Of a DNA stretch of 31,936 bases, positions 1-11,791 are shown one piece after another. Numbering within the stretch: the first letter of the stretch is position 1; each line of letters opens with the position of its first letter. The notes below the pieces were generated by a model. It was given only the letters and a program-made list of their open reading frames with translations. It had not been told where the DNA came from and ran no database searches. A program made the translations under genes and the position numbers. Source of the stretch: Lyophyllum atratum (Eukaryota; Basidiomycota; Agaricomycetes; Agaricales; Lyophyllaceae); the NCBI GenBank assembly GCA_014905825.1, contig JACGCN010000128.1, positions 1-31,936 on the forward strand, read 5' to 3'.

Positions 1-1336
1 TCCGTATCCACTGCATGCTTCTTCTCAAACTTACGCAGCTTCTTCAACATCCTGTCTTTCTTCTTCTTCTTTCGGGCGACATCGGGCTTCTGTCCCTTAA
101 CTCCTTTCTTTTTCTCGTTATCGTCGGGACGGTTCCACACGTTAGTCTGGAACTTGATACGGCGCTCGTCGAGTGCGATCGCATGCCTGAATTTGCGGAT
201 GATAGTATTTGACGTCGTGAACGGCAAGCGACGGCCTGCGACGAGGCCCACGGAATTGACCGAATCCCTGTAACCCCAGGTCATTTGGTACCGGACCACG
301 ATTTCGTCCTTGCACGGATCCTAGACGTACCATACACCCAGAAACTCGATAGGAACATCGACGGAGAATGCCTTCTTAAACAGATCGGATTGCTTCCAAC
401 CCCACTTCGTGCCGTCTTCGTACATCTTGTAGGCGAAAGGTACCTGTTGCTTGTTGCTCGCAGGAAGCAAGCCGACCTGCACGACGATTGTGTCAGAACG
501 ATCGCGCATGTAATTGGGTCCTTGGGAACAAACTTTGTGAATCATCCCAGCAAGCGCGCGGGCCGTATATGCCCCGAGAGAAGCCGAAAATGCAGATGCG
601 GTCTCCTGCTTGGTCTGTACGAGGTTTACTACAGCAGGCGCAACGAGTGGTCAACCAACTCACAATGTTGCATAAGGAACTCGTAGCCATCTAGGCAGAC
701 TTAGCAAGAGTTTCCCGAGGCTAGAAATGCCTTACCCATGACGTGACCGGACAAATTCCATGCGATAGCTTCGTCCATCGCCCTAGACAGACGTGAATTG
801 ATCCAGACGTCCAAAGAATGCTTCAGAACAGCGTACCTTCGATATTTTAGCAGCCAGAGGTGTAGCGATTTCTGGAGAGAATAGGTACCGATGCCGGCCT
901 ACAAAACGGGTCTCAACACAGGGCGAGACAGTGGCATAGCAAAACGACGTACCTGATAATACACCAACTGCTCCTCCATGTCATCTTTTTGAGCATGGTG
1001 AAGAATTCGACGATGTTTGAGTTCTGTGGATCACAGTATGAGAAACCTCGGGTGAAGGGGATACGAAACACTTGCATCGGCATCGAATCTACAAGCATGC
1101 GTTAGCGAGAATGCTGTAAAGCTTAATCGAAGCACCTACTGGTCGCCTGTCCCGTCGAAGCACAGCACTAGATTACGAGAGGGGGATTCCTCCGTGGGCA
1201 GCGTGCTAGGGATCGACTTGGGAAACTCAATCGATCCACCATCTGTATCGTCAATAACTGTAGCGTTGTCGCTCTGGGAAGATCCGGTTGATTTCTCCAG
1301 AACGTGATTCGCATTGTTTTGTCCAGGGGACGACAT
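1..1336 (-). CDS. DUF2235 (Tle1-like alpha/beta hydrolase) protein, 3' end beyond window
   Basis: DUF2235 proteins are alpha/beta-hydrolase-fold enzymes related to T6SS phospholipase effectors of the Tle1 type; the cellular role of the fungal members is largely unknown. Proposed minus-strand exons: 1336-1140, 1088-1076, 1023-953, 898-837, 782-736, 690-664, 608-534, 476-331, 267-1. The first exon ends in the hallmark NLVLCFDGTGDQ, followed by SNIVEFFTMLKK, AGIGTY, a SPEIATP segment, GDRICIFGFSRG (nucleophile elbow, Ser), ARALAGMIHK, VGLLPASNKQQVPFAYKMY, GVWDSVNSVG and LPFTTSNT. This is the family order. A lysine-rich insertion lies in the last visible exon. The reading slips by one base at T5 986-990, at 880-881 and at C4 572-575, and the 782 acceptor is also off by one, so it is either a pseudogene or carries sequencing indels. 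The C-terminus is not in the window. The family call is firm; exon ends are by eye. Confidence 0.85.
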
Positions 1337-2972
1337 GGTTATAGTCAGGAAAGCATGGGGAGACTTGGGCTCGTCGATTTATATCTTATTCAAGATGCTC
1401 CGTGTGGGAAAAGAAACTTGTTATTCGGTTCATTGTGGTATGTCGTTCTGCGAACAGCTTGTCCGTCCACTCGACATGGATAAATTGCGAAGAATCACCC
1501 CTGTCAGAAACGGCGTATCGACGGCCGGAAACAAAAATAGTGGCCTATCAAACATAATGAAATCATGAGTGGAGTACCAAGTCGACTTCGAACAGATCAG
1601 CTGAATGGCAATGTTTTGCTGTCGACGTCGAGTGACGTCACAGAACATATGGACGCCTCATGTTAATCAAGTGACGACTCACATTGGCAGAAGTAGACTT
1701 GGTGTCACCTGAGCAAGGATATATAGGTGACGGCCCCGCGGCATCTGAGTGGCCAAGTTGTAGTACTTCGAAGCGTCAAACATCGAAGCCACCTAATGGA
1801 GTACTATTGTCTGTCATACTCGGACGCAGAAGATATGCGCTGTATCTACTCGGGAATGCAAATCCACTATACGTCAGCCTCAGGACAACATCCAGAAGTT
1901 GAACCATGATATCGCTCTAGACCACGCAGAGCCCAGATTCCTTCGCTTTCAGACCGCATTGACATCAATTGTGATGACGGGAGCACTGACGTTGTCCGCA
2001 AAGGTTCGTGACCGGTTCTAGAGCAACTGTTTCGATGACTGGGATGGAATCCGGCGTCCCAGCTCGGTAACTTTCGACGGACAGCTTCCGTCCACTGGAC
2101 CCGACGATGTCGAGAGTACGAAACTAAGACAAAATATCGAACATCACAAGTGTCAATATATGTCGGAACGGACGACTTACTGCAATAACAAGCGCCTAGG
2201 CCGCGTTGAAACCAGCGCCTGAACGGTAGCACGCTAAGGATCAAACGAGCACAGTATCCTGCTAGATCACATAGCCAGACCATTGTCGACTACCTTCGGC
2301 TCCATCCACAGAGAACCAGAGCTTCGGCATGTAGGTTTCGAAAGGGATCCCAGCCTTGAACCCGTAATCGTCAAAGCTGTCGAACCTTTTTGTTTCCCTC
2401 CCAAGTTGGGGCCAGAGTCGAAGTACGAGGTTGAATTGAAGGCGCAGCTAACTGGAGGGCAATCTGCTCCCGAGGCTTGGTTCTGACGATCTTTTCAGAA
2501 CGATTTGACAGTGCGGCCGCGAAAGTCGGGGGTCAGACGCTCGATGGGACATAAGCTGTGGAGATGGATATTGCTTACTCGGGCAGTAACCCGCTGAACA
2601 CAGTTCCGGTCCTGAATGGCTAGCGAGACACCCGCTAATTTATTCTCGATGGGTTCGATTGGCTCCGCGAGCACGACTTCCTTAGAAACAGTATCAACCA
2701 TCCGTCCTAGCGAACTTGCGCATGTTGTCCTGGTCGTTACGGGGGCGACGAGGCGAAGGTAAGGTAGAGTCGATTATAAGTTTTACAATTCCACCTTTGC
2801 ATGGTCGCGTTTTCGTCACTGGATGAAACCATCAGGTCCGATCTGGTCGTAACATTGGACAGTTTAGATAAACCCCCCATAGATGTGAAGCGGCATTGAA
2901 ATGTTGAAGAAGCGTATACAGGTCGGAAGCCTTCTGGTTCACGAAAACAACACGATGAAGGTTCTGACACAA
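1337..2972. other. No recognisable gene
   Basis: Several short open frames exist on both strands, for example 2283-2486 (+), 1867-2283 (-) and 2495-2701 (-). None shows a family motif or a convincing chain of splice sites. The minus-strand stretch 2590-2700 (AEPIEPIENKLAG) looks protein-like but could not be extended into a gene. It may be intergenic sequence or a decayed gene. Confidence 0.4.
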
Positions 2973-3045
2973 TAGCCTTATTCAAAGTTGGCCGAAGTCG
3001 AAGTCGAAGTCGCAGCTGAAGGCTGACAATAGAAATTTCGAGCTC
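2973..3045 (+). repeat. Inverted repeat, left arm
   Basis: This arm runs from TAGCCTTATTCAAAGTTGGC through three copies of GAAGTC, then CGCAGCTGAAGGCTGACA, and ends with GAAATTTCGAGCTC. The reverse complement recurs at 3737-3812 with only a few changes in the AT-rich part before GAGCTC. The arms face each other across about 690 bp. The arrangement resembles a small non-autonomous element or a hairpin-forming inverted duplication. No target-site duplication was obvious. Confidence 0.85.
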
Positions 3046-3736
3046 GAGTGTGACCAGATCGTGACACACGGCCCCGCCTCCTATCTCTCCAATAAACCAC
3101 AAGAGCGGACCATACACATGCGCCCACCCACAAGAGGCGACAGCGCGCCAGCAAGTTTCACACGACACCCCTTTTTTTCCTTTTCTTTTCTCTTACATGC
3201 TATGCCTAATGCGTATGATACCCACCACTATGCCCCCCACTCCCACTCCATTCCTCGCATCAACCCGCTACACAACGACGACCGATCGCCGTACAGAAGA
3301 GAACTTTAATCCCATCGCGTACCTACAAACGGATAATTATTTACTTTACTTTATTTCACGGATACTTAGCTATCCCCGCTTCTTAGCTCTGTAGTGTAGC
3401 TTGCCGGCGGCTAAATATGACTGCATCATCATCATCTCCAATATCTACAGGTCCTGGGTGTATTCCCGAGTGAGATGTATATTTCCAGCATTTGGTACAT
3501 GGTGATTGCTATAATGAGCGTCAGATAGAGCAGAGATAGCCGCATATCGAGATTGAACGTGAAGCAGGCATCCTTGAGAGAATTTCATGGAGAAAATGAT
3601 TTGCGAGAGATCATGGTAAGCAAGATTTTTATTAACTCCTTTCGCGTGTCGAGCATGGCCGTAAACGGCCGTACGATGGGGAGAAGTTGCTATCGAACGG
3701 GCCCAGATTGACGAGCGTGACATCGCGCATGTAGCG
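3046..3736. other. Spacer between inverted repeat arms, no gene
   Basis: The first half is pyrimidine-rich on the plus strand (CCCCTTTTTTTCC near 3168-3180, then CCCCACTCCCACTCC near 3234-3248). The short open frames here have no recognisable motif. No transposase-like sequence was seen, so if this is a mobile element it is non-autonomous. Confidence 0.5.
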
Positions 3737-3812
3737 GAGCTCGAAATTTTATATTTGTCAGCCTTCAGCTGCGACTTCGACTTCGACTTCGGCCAACTTT
3801 GAATAAGGCTAA
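3737..3812 (-). repeat. Inverted repeat, right arm
   Basis: This is the reverse-complement partner of 2973-3045. It starts with GAGCTCGAAATTTTATATTTG and continues through TCAGCCTTCAGCTGCGACTTC, two more GACTTC units and GGCCAACTTTGAATAAGGCTA. The three hexamer units and both flanks are conserved between the arms, so this is a real duplication rather than chance low complexity. Confidence 0.85.
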
Positions 3813-4523
3813 TGATGTGTGATGCGGTGGTCAGCCCTTTGTTATTCCCCTGGATGCCAAACAATGTGAATCGCCACACAGCAAGTCCCGTTTTCCGCCA
3901 ACACGTTACCTCAACTCGAGCATCTCCGGAAATCACGACAACAAAATGGATATGCACTATGGCTAGAGAGAAAGGATAAAAGAAGAGAATAGAGGATACT
4001 GGGGCCTTGCGAAACACTTCACGGAATTTCGCCGGCGGCCGCTCGGATCCAATCACCCAAACTCCCAAGCAAGTTGAGGCAAGTTGCAACAGCCTCTAAT
4101 AACATAGGCAGACCATTTTACATCCAGTCTAATCTCTCTGCACGATTAAATATGCCCCATATCCTTGTCCAAGAGCTCTCCTGCGCCATCGTCGACAGAG
4201 AACTTGTACAAAATATTATCCAAACGGATGAGTTTTGCAATACGTGATGGATCCTAGGAACTAAGGTATGTAAGTGACGAAGCCCGATGTATCGATTTAC
4301 TGTGTCTCAGACGCAGGATTTGCGAGCAAGGCCACGCTCCCTATATATAGATCTAGCGAAGGGAAGGGTATAACCCATGAATCACTGAACGAAAACGTGG
4401 ACAGGAGATAGGATGGACTGTGAACGCGCAGCACTCAACGGGAAATAGAAAAGAAAGCGGCTATGAGAAGGAAGTACGCCCTGCTAAGTATACGTCGAAG
4501 GAGAGACACCGTGCACCCGACCG
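3813..4523. other. Intergenic, no gene recognised
   Basis: A 214-codon minus-strand frame (3445-4089) crosses the right repeat arm, but its product has no family features and it probably results from low stop density. A TATATATAGA string lies at 4341-4350 on the plus strand with no recognisable gene downstream in that direction. The region otherwise serves as the 3' flank of the membrane-protein gene ending at 4524. Confidence 0.4.
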
Positions 4524-6178
4524 TCACTGCTGGATATTGGTGTACGCTGGTGGAAGTTCGATGGTCTGGACCTCCCTTCGATCGGTAGGTCGTTTACTTG
4601 GCCCCGCATCATCATGTTGAATGATGTGAACCGGAGTCTCTACGATTTGCAGTTTCTCCAATGCGTCATGCGGTTCACTCGGACCCACTTCATCATCCTG
4701 GAGGACATTCACCGACCGCATTTGTCTCAAGAGCCCCTTCCTCCCAGTCCCTGATATCGACGAGCTTCCATCAGTATTGGCATACTCTAGAGTTCCGCTC
4801 CGACTGGTCGTGGTATGGCCGGAAAACGGTCGATCTGATCCAGGGCCAACATCGCTAAATTCTCCACTGTACGTTGAGGCGACTGTAGAGGGTGGTAATG
4901 AGAACGGTACGGGCAAGTAGCGTCCTGGGAAAGTGCTTTCGATCTTTCCCTGGGCGTCTCCGTACGTTTCATGTCCAGTCTCGGAATCGATGAGGTCGAT
5001 CTTTGGTTTCTTGTGGTTGCGCGAACGGCGATTCAACAGGATAATAAGTACAACCATAATGACCAAGAAAACGCCGCCAACGACGCCACCCACTATTGCT
5101 CCGATGTTGGGGCCGTCGCGGTGGCTGCCCACAGAAGAAGCAAGTGAGTTAGTCGGGACTGAACCACCGACGCTACCGCTGCTGCTCGTACTCGTGACCG
5201 AGGTGCCAGTCGTGTAGGGCGCACCTGCGGGACTCCCTGCGGTAGAGCTGGGGCTGAGATCATTGATACAGTTATCCGGCCCAGGTTTTATGGAGAAAAA
5301 TGATCTGCCCCCAGTTCCGTTTCCTCGGCTGTCTCCGCCGACGATGATGAGATCCGTTGTGCTACGAAGAGAAGGCGTCCAAGAGAAACCTGTACCCTGG
5401 GAATCCACATCCGTGATTTGAGATTGAGGAATTGTGAAGGATTGGCCGCCGAGTATGATCCCAAGGAAGTCGGGTGTTCTGAGATGTGTAAGCATGGTGA
5501 TGATGTAAAACGGACTGAACTGACCCATTGACTTGAGCTTTGTCCCACCAGATTCTCGTAGGGGTACATTGTAATATTTGATTTGTAGGTGCAGTATTGA
5601 AGAAGAACGCGGCGGGGGATTTTGCTCCTGCATCAAAACAAGCGCTGTCAGCCGAGGGGCCGACCTCAATGGTGGTGCTTGTTCCTCCGGAGTTGAACCC
5701 CGTCGCGTCGCTGACCTATCATAAACTGAATGAGCTGCTCGTTCTATGCAATGTAGTGGTAAGGAAGGGGGACGGCGCTACATGTAAGAGTAACGCATTG
5801 AACTGGGGAGCAGCCGCTAGCGTTTCCATCCAGAGGAGCAATGCAATTGAAACCCTGTTCCGAGGAATGTGATGTATACAAAGGACTCACCACAGCTACG
5901 AATCGGGAGCCAGCTGGATATTCGAGCTGAAGGCTGACACTCGTGGCTTCGCCAAAAAATGACTGGTCGACAATATCCCGTGGGTCGTTCTGCTGACCGT
6001 CGGGTATGCGACTCGTGGGGACAAGTAAAACTCGATACGGTGGTTTTCCATCAGAGCCGGACACAGATGGTAGAAGCACATTGGACTGGCGGTGTTTCCA
6101 GTTTCCATGTGTAGGCAGCAGCGAAATATGGGACATAATTAAAAGAACAACAGCGAAGGGAAGGAATGTGGCGCCCAT
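4524..6178 (-). CDS. Single-pass type I membrane protein with Ser/Thr-rich ectodomain stalk
   Basis: Exons 6178-5891, 5715-5525 and 5478-4524 join in frame to 477 aa with no slip. The start at 6178 gives a signal peptide (MGATFLPFAVVLLIMSHISL); an in-frame ATG at 6193 would add five residues. The ectodomain contains segments known from an unnamed, expanded mushroom family: an ILGGQSFTIPQ segment, then GTGFSWTP, GGDSRGNGTGG and LSPSSTAGSPAG. A Ser/Thr/Gly-rich stalk follows, then a glycine-zipper-like helix (IGAIVGGVVGGVFLVIMVVL, about residues 285-308). A basic stop-transfer (RRSRNHKK) leads into a cytosolic tail of about 165 residues ending ELPPAYTNIQQ. It is probably a cell-surface sensor or adhesion-type protein; no catalytic domain is seen. 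The tail's PPAY is a possible WW-domain (Rsp5/Nedd4) docking site. Its molecular function is unknown. Confidence 0.85.
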
Positions 6179-8436
6179 GGTTTTCCCCACCACGTGGAGA
6201 GGAGAGACGAGATTTCAGCAGCAGGAGGAAACTAGGTGCAGAGAGACCTTTTGCGAGCTTAAGATATCCGTATTCGACATCTTGATGGCGAGGATAGTTA
6301 CAGATCCCGTCACAAAATGGCGAAGCACGGGCTATGTTGCCCTCCGTTCTTGTGATGTCGCTGAGCCGATAATCATTTGACCCTCGGTGAAGTCTGGGTT
6401 CTGGAGAGTAGTAGTGTTAGGCGGTGGAACACCGCTGGGAATTCATCAAAGATGTGTCCATGGACTCACAGAACCCTAGGCCCAACTTACAGCATGGCAT
6501 TCTGATATTTCGATTCATCCTGAAAGATATGAGCCTGACCAATAGTTTCACTCTTCTTGATCCCTGCCGAGCGCCATCAGCATCCTCGCGGACATCTACG
6601 GAGATGCCAAAAAGCTGAGAAAGATGATGCCAATCAGGTATGTAGTAATTTTCCCGCTTCAAAGGTAAATTTCTTCGCGATCTAGCATCTCGGGTCTGTC
6701 GCAGGAATAAATCTTTCAAGAGCGATATCTAGCGAGATGGTACAAGATGCGGCGTCGCGAAGTGGCCGACGAAAGAATTTCAGGCAAATACCGAATACCA
6801 GACTGACGATGGCAGGGGCAACCTTCTGCGCTGCGAATCAGGGACCATGAGTCTCATCAGTTCCATGATGAGGCGGAGTTTATCGAACACAGAAAGGCAG
6901 TGTGGGCTATGCGTACTTCACCCACTCAGTCCACTGCGCCCAGTTGTGATCATCGCACGGAAGAACACGTGGGCAGCATCGCGGTGTCGATGGAGCGCGC
7001 CTGGTAGGAGGATCGTTGTTTGCTCGCTGTCGTGTCGTGAACCCGAGATCAAGCGTTTGCGTGCCATAGGAAGGCGGATTTTCCCAGTTCCGATGAAAGC
7101 ACTACGTTCTGGGTTCAGCGGGAGTATTTGGTAAGCCCGAGAGTACTAAGGCTAGACGATCACGGAATGGACCATCGAAGGCTTCGGTGTTTTAGTGCCA
7201 GTGAAGAAGGGAACATCAGGGTGGATTCTAAGAAGTATCAGTGTCTTTGATGACTCTCGAGCGCACAAAAGGATAAATACGCGGGATGGAGGACAGCCCT
7301 GCTCAAGTCCCAAGTCCACGCGGAAAGTTGGCAGAACTTTATATGAAGATCTCGGAAACACATCTTTAGATTGAATCCTGATGGGATCTTCTAATGGTTG
7401 GCCGGATCCCTCCCTGTTGACCATGTTAGATAATTCAATTGACATTCAATGAGAATGCTTACCCAAGACGCGTGGTGCTGAAGAACAGACACGCACTATT
7501 TACTGGCTTTGGACCGTCCACCCTGTCAAAAAAGTTAAGTACCTTCCTTCGAGCAAGAGACGAAACGTCAGGTGGTTCGGAATCCACCACAAGAAGCGAT
7601 ACAGATACCGTAACAGTGATGTGCTGTCGGTTTCTTGTATCTCGGCCATGGCAAATCAGCGCCTGTCTCCGTGCATCAATTGGGACACACATACCAAGAA
7701 TCAGCTTTACGACACTCTACAGCAGATATAGCTAGCCAAATCTTGATCAACCCCGACGCCGCCCGCAGCTCGCCCACAAAAACAATCGTTACCCCGTAAC
7801 GACTTGGAAGATACACAGCTTTCGCCGTATTGATCGGTCAACCGTAATGCGTCTAGTATAACATCGCTCCTGTTGTAGGCGTGCAAGATCTTCGTCTCAA
7901 AGACCCCATGCAGTGTCAGCCTGAGGGCATAACGAAACCAACGCGCCCACGGACCCTGAGCTCAGGCAGGCGTAGCATTGCTGGAGGGATACAAGACAGT
8001 AGTACCCCGAGGCCTGATACGCAGAGAAGAGCTTCCACATTGAAGTGATTTTAAACGAGACGAGTAGCAGGGTGATGAACATTTCTGGCCCTCGCAGTTC
8101 GAAAGCATCCAGCCCTTGCATTTGTGTTCCATTACCCTGCATGTCAATCAGTCAAGTACTCCCAGAAGACAGATGAGAGCGAGAAGGTGACGCACGGATC
8201 TGTGTTCCAGAGACCGCTCACCTTCCGGGAATGATATCGCTAATAATGAGTATGGTTGTCAGCCCCGCTCCCCGCGAGCGGTAGAACGTCAAGAGGAAAG
8301 TGTAGCACAATGAGCATAGACGAACAGAAAGGCGAGAAGATAGTCGGAAGAAGGAAACCCAGGTCACATTCCATAATCCTACTATCTCTCATCGTGCATC
8401 TAGAAATCAAAGTCTCCCGAATCAAGGATATACAGT
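6179..8436. other. Long region without a convincing gene
   Basis: Minus-strand open frames at 6417-6719, 7152-7445 and 7459-7692 and a frame at 7897-8142 contain protein-like stretches, such as ALRLTLHGVFETKILHAYNR read on the minus strand near 7860-7920. No family motif or consistent splice chain could be assembled. It may hold a decayed or fast-evolving gene. The first part is the 5' flank of the membrane-protein gene. Confidence 0.35.
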
Positions 8437-9706
8437 TCAAACACGTCCGTAACCCCCATCTGCGAGGAACGCACTGACGCGCTTGACGATTCCATCAAGG
8501 CCGACCAGCCACCGCGCCAGTTCCGCGTCAAGTTTCTCTATAGACCCCCCTTGTGAGATCCGGGCATAGAACTGGGCGCGATGGGGCACGGCGCGTATCG
8601 CAACCTGTGGTGCGGCGAAGATCGTGGTTAGGATAGGGGAGACTAAGTAACGACCAGGGGAGAAAGGATATCGGGCAGGTGTAACGATGACCCCAGGAAC
8701 GAAATGAAGGGAATGACGGGCTAGGGTTGCACAGCAGAACAACGAAGAATGAGGAACTCACGGAAACGACGGATCGGATAATAAAAGTGTGGTGGTGTCT
8801 CAGCACCGTGTCGGGACCGCTTGAAGCAGACGTGAAGCTCCGCAGACGTGTCGGATTGCATGTTGAGAAGCGCTTGGCACGTGAATGCGAGACCCCTGGA
8901 TAGGTATCATAAGTGATATGACATGGAGGAGACGGAAGGAGCCGAAGGGTTTAGCGCGCGAAAACGGTCAAGGTGGCAATCGTAGTAGTGCCATAGGCCA
9001 ATGCCCCGAAAATGAACGGAAATGTCAAATAGAAGATGGAAAAAGGTAACGAAGACAGCGCGTAGCACGACCACCTACCTCGTCAGCCGGACCAAGCAGG
9101 GTATCCCATGTTTCTGGGATTCTTGAGCCTCTGATCTAACGAGGCCTTCCAGCGTGCCCGACACATCCCGTGCGGCTTCGTACCGGGTGCGTACCCCCTG
9201 TCGACCAAATCCTTCATGAGCACCGACATAAGACGTGTTTGCGATGAGGTGAAGAAAAGACCGACCGCAATGTTGCTTCGTATGTCTGATTGCACGAAGC
9301 CGAAGACGCCGGATCCGAGGAGATCTATGGATTGAAGGTGATTAGGCGCGCGCCAATAGGATATAAGTTTGAGAGAGCGTTTTTGGAATGAAAAGCAATG
9401 CATGATAAACACCTGCGGCGGTGAATCACTTCGCCGTTGAAGCACAGCCAGAGGTCCCAAGCTCCTCGGTTTGGTCTTCGCCGCTTTGCTACTAATGTAC
9501 AACTACTTAGGAATGTTTGCTCACCGAACATCTGTACGAGACCATCTGAGGCTTGCAGGAACGCCTGAGTGTCGATGCCATCCTCCGTGATAGGTACGTC
9601 TGCGAAGGACTACATGATCAATGAACCATCTGGAATCAGCCCACGATCGCAGATCACGCTCCCGGTGCGAGATGCTTACCTTCACTGTCTCGAAATACGG
9701 CGCCAT
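8437..9706 (-). CDS. Glycolipid transfer protein (GLTP / HET-C2 type)
   Basis: GLTP-fold proteins carry single glycosphingolipids between membranes in the cytosol; the fungal founder is HET-C2 of Podospora. Exons: 9706-9680 (MAPYFETVK), 9609-9525 (SFADVPITEDGIDTQAFLQA), 9324-9266 (DLLGSGVFGFVQSDIRSNIA), 9197-9079, 8895-8762, 8604-8437. The intron between the second and third exons is long (200 nt). The summed coding length is 592 nt, one base over a whole number of codons. The excess sits at the C3 run of the coding strand (8813-8815), where the frame changes between CFKRS and DTVLRHHHTF. Corrected length is about 196 aa, normal for the family. Asp and Asn of the headgroup site (SDIRSNI) and the YH-like His are kept. 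The usual Lys after NI and the Trp of LLWLxRGL are not: here the segment reads CLVRLTRGL. Confidence 0.9.
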
Positions 9707-11791
9707 AGATCCTAGATGGAGACTGATAAGAAAGATTCCAGGACTGAGGGCGTAAAACACGCTCTCTCCATGAGGAGGAAAGAGGCTAAAACTTAAAAGT
9801 GGAACCTTGTCCAAGGCTGATCAACATGTGACAGAACATGTGACCACGACGCGACGCGATGGCTCAACTTATCCGTTAACGCGCCGGGTTCATCGGGAAG
9901 GTTCACGATAAGACTCCGGCGCCTAATTCAAAAAAGTCTTTAGGAGGGCGGCCACAACCATGTCCAGTGGCTACATGATAATCACACTGCGCTGGCTGTG
10001 AATACGTAGGCATCGGCGACATCCGTTACGAGCTCAGAAACGCGACGTAATGTCATTTAGGAGAGAACTGGGACTGGCAGGGGTGCGGTACGATAGTCAA
10101 ACGCTATGAGGTAGTAAAGGCCAATCCACGAGTTTTCACGAAGAGAAGTGTAAAGAAGTTGAATATGATTGGAAGGCATGTCAATGATGACGACGCCGGC
10201 CTTGACCTGGGAATCCACGTGAGCTATCTCGATCACCGCAAGAAGCTTGTAGAGATTCGTTTAGAATGATAGCGGAAGGAAGAGGGTCAATCGACGTACC
10301 CCGAGTCAACCTGACACAAACGCATGCACCTGACGACCACGCCGAGCAGGCTGGGCTAATTAGTGAGCGGGGTGACTGACGTCCGGGTGGCCTTCCGCCG
10401 TGAAGGTGAGTCGACGACGTTTATTCAATGCACGTGGCCGTGATGCGTTTTGGGTTTATGAGCAGCGATACTAGCACTCGCGGATTTGTTGGCACGCGGT
10501 AGGGGTTGTACCTGGAGAGAAAATCGTGTGCTGTTACGACTGAGCGAGGCCATTATTCAAATGTCTCAACAGGCGCTCGCGCTGTAGAACCGACTAGTTG
10601 AGTATATGCGCCAGACGAGCCACGAGGATACGCACCTGATACCAAGTATATCCTCGTCTTCATTTCCGACTCGCTCTATCTTGCTCACTACACGCTAACC
10701 AAGCCCTCGGACTCTCTTGGAGATCCCTGGCAGTGAGAGGAATCAGGTGGTTAGCCATCTAATGAAGAGAACGTGAAGTTAAGACGATGCAGAAAAAGTC
10801 ACGACACTGTAGCAGAGAAAGGCGATCAGAGACCGATGTGTGATGGTTTGGTGCTACGACAGTATAAGACTGTACAATTGGACGGGGGAGAAGACGGCAG
10901 ATGGATGTATGAGGCAGACGACAAATTGTCACGGAATATTGGCTCACCCTTGGCTCACCCTGAGACTTGGCCACGGGTCTTTCCATTCTGGAGCTTGATC
11001 AAGTTGTGCGGATATACCCATTGGCAACAAAACACCGTAGGGACTTGTGCGAGACCGACTACTGGTAGTGAATCGAATGTGGGTGTGGACTATGGTTGGC
11101 AGCGAAGTTGGATGAGCCAGTGTAGGCCGATGTCGTAAGCGTGACGGCCTTCAAGTTTCTGTAGCGGAGCAACGACATGTACTGAGCGTAAAATTGGCGC
11201 GACAACTCAGTGCGAGCATTCCTCATTCATCTCGGCAGCGAACGGCTCATCGACGGCATGGTAGAACGAGTTCAACAAGAACGAGCGCGGTCCGATTTTA
11301 CAAGCAAGCCGTGCCAAGCCTAAGCCGTCTGTTTGCCAATGGCCCGGAGGCCAAAGTTCATGATCATGCCCTTTTTTTAGCCCTGCCAGATCGAGACGTC
11401 GTCGTGTGCGGCATGACCGCAGGTTATCTTCGACGACGCACAATGTTCCAGTTCCAAATGTAAGGCCCCGGGGAAGGACTAGTGCCGTCAGCCCCACACA
11501 CGGAAGGTATGCAGTATTGACCTTCCGGGTCTGGGCAATTCATGCGGATCCCTTGATGTATGACGTCTCGACACACGGCGTTCTTCGGGGTTTGTGGGGA
11601 GGACGCTGATACGCGCAGGGAGGGACTTGTGGTGGACGTGGTTGGACCTTGTTCCGAATCCGGTATGTTCTGTGTCTTTCAGCGCGTGCTGATCTTTGCT
11701 GATCTTCTCATGTTATCTCCGAACTAGCCTTGTATACATAAACTAGTTCGAAAGCCTGAAATCTGGTCAGACACCCTGGTAGCACAACGCC
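9707..11791. other. Two-kilobase region without a recognised gene
   Basis: Open frames at 10773-11138 (+) and 11194-11463 (+) and their antisense counterparts lack motifs, and no splice chain gives a recognisable protein. The 5' part serves as promoter of the GLTP gene (minus) and the 3' part as upstream region of the seven-helix protein gene (plus, start 11792). I see no repeats, tRNA or structured element here. Confidence 0.4.

Noticed and set aside
3445..4089. 214-codon minus-strand open frame
   Set aside because: Its product has no family motif and it crosses an inverted-repeat arm; it is probably a chance open frame.
4524..5669. A 381-codon single open frame for the membrane protein starting at 5669
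   Set aside because: Its first ~65 codons are out of phase with the protein-like reading of exon 5715-5525. The spliced three-exon model has a signal peptide and conserved ectodomain.
5925..5939. 15-base match (AGCTGAAGGCTGACA) to the inverted repeat arms
   Set aside because: It lies in coding sequence of the membrane protein and the match does not extend; one such match is expected by chance in a window of this size.
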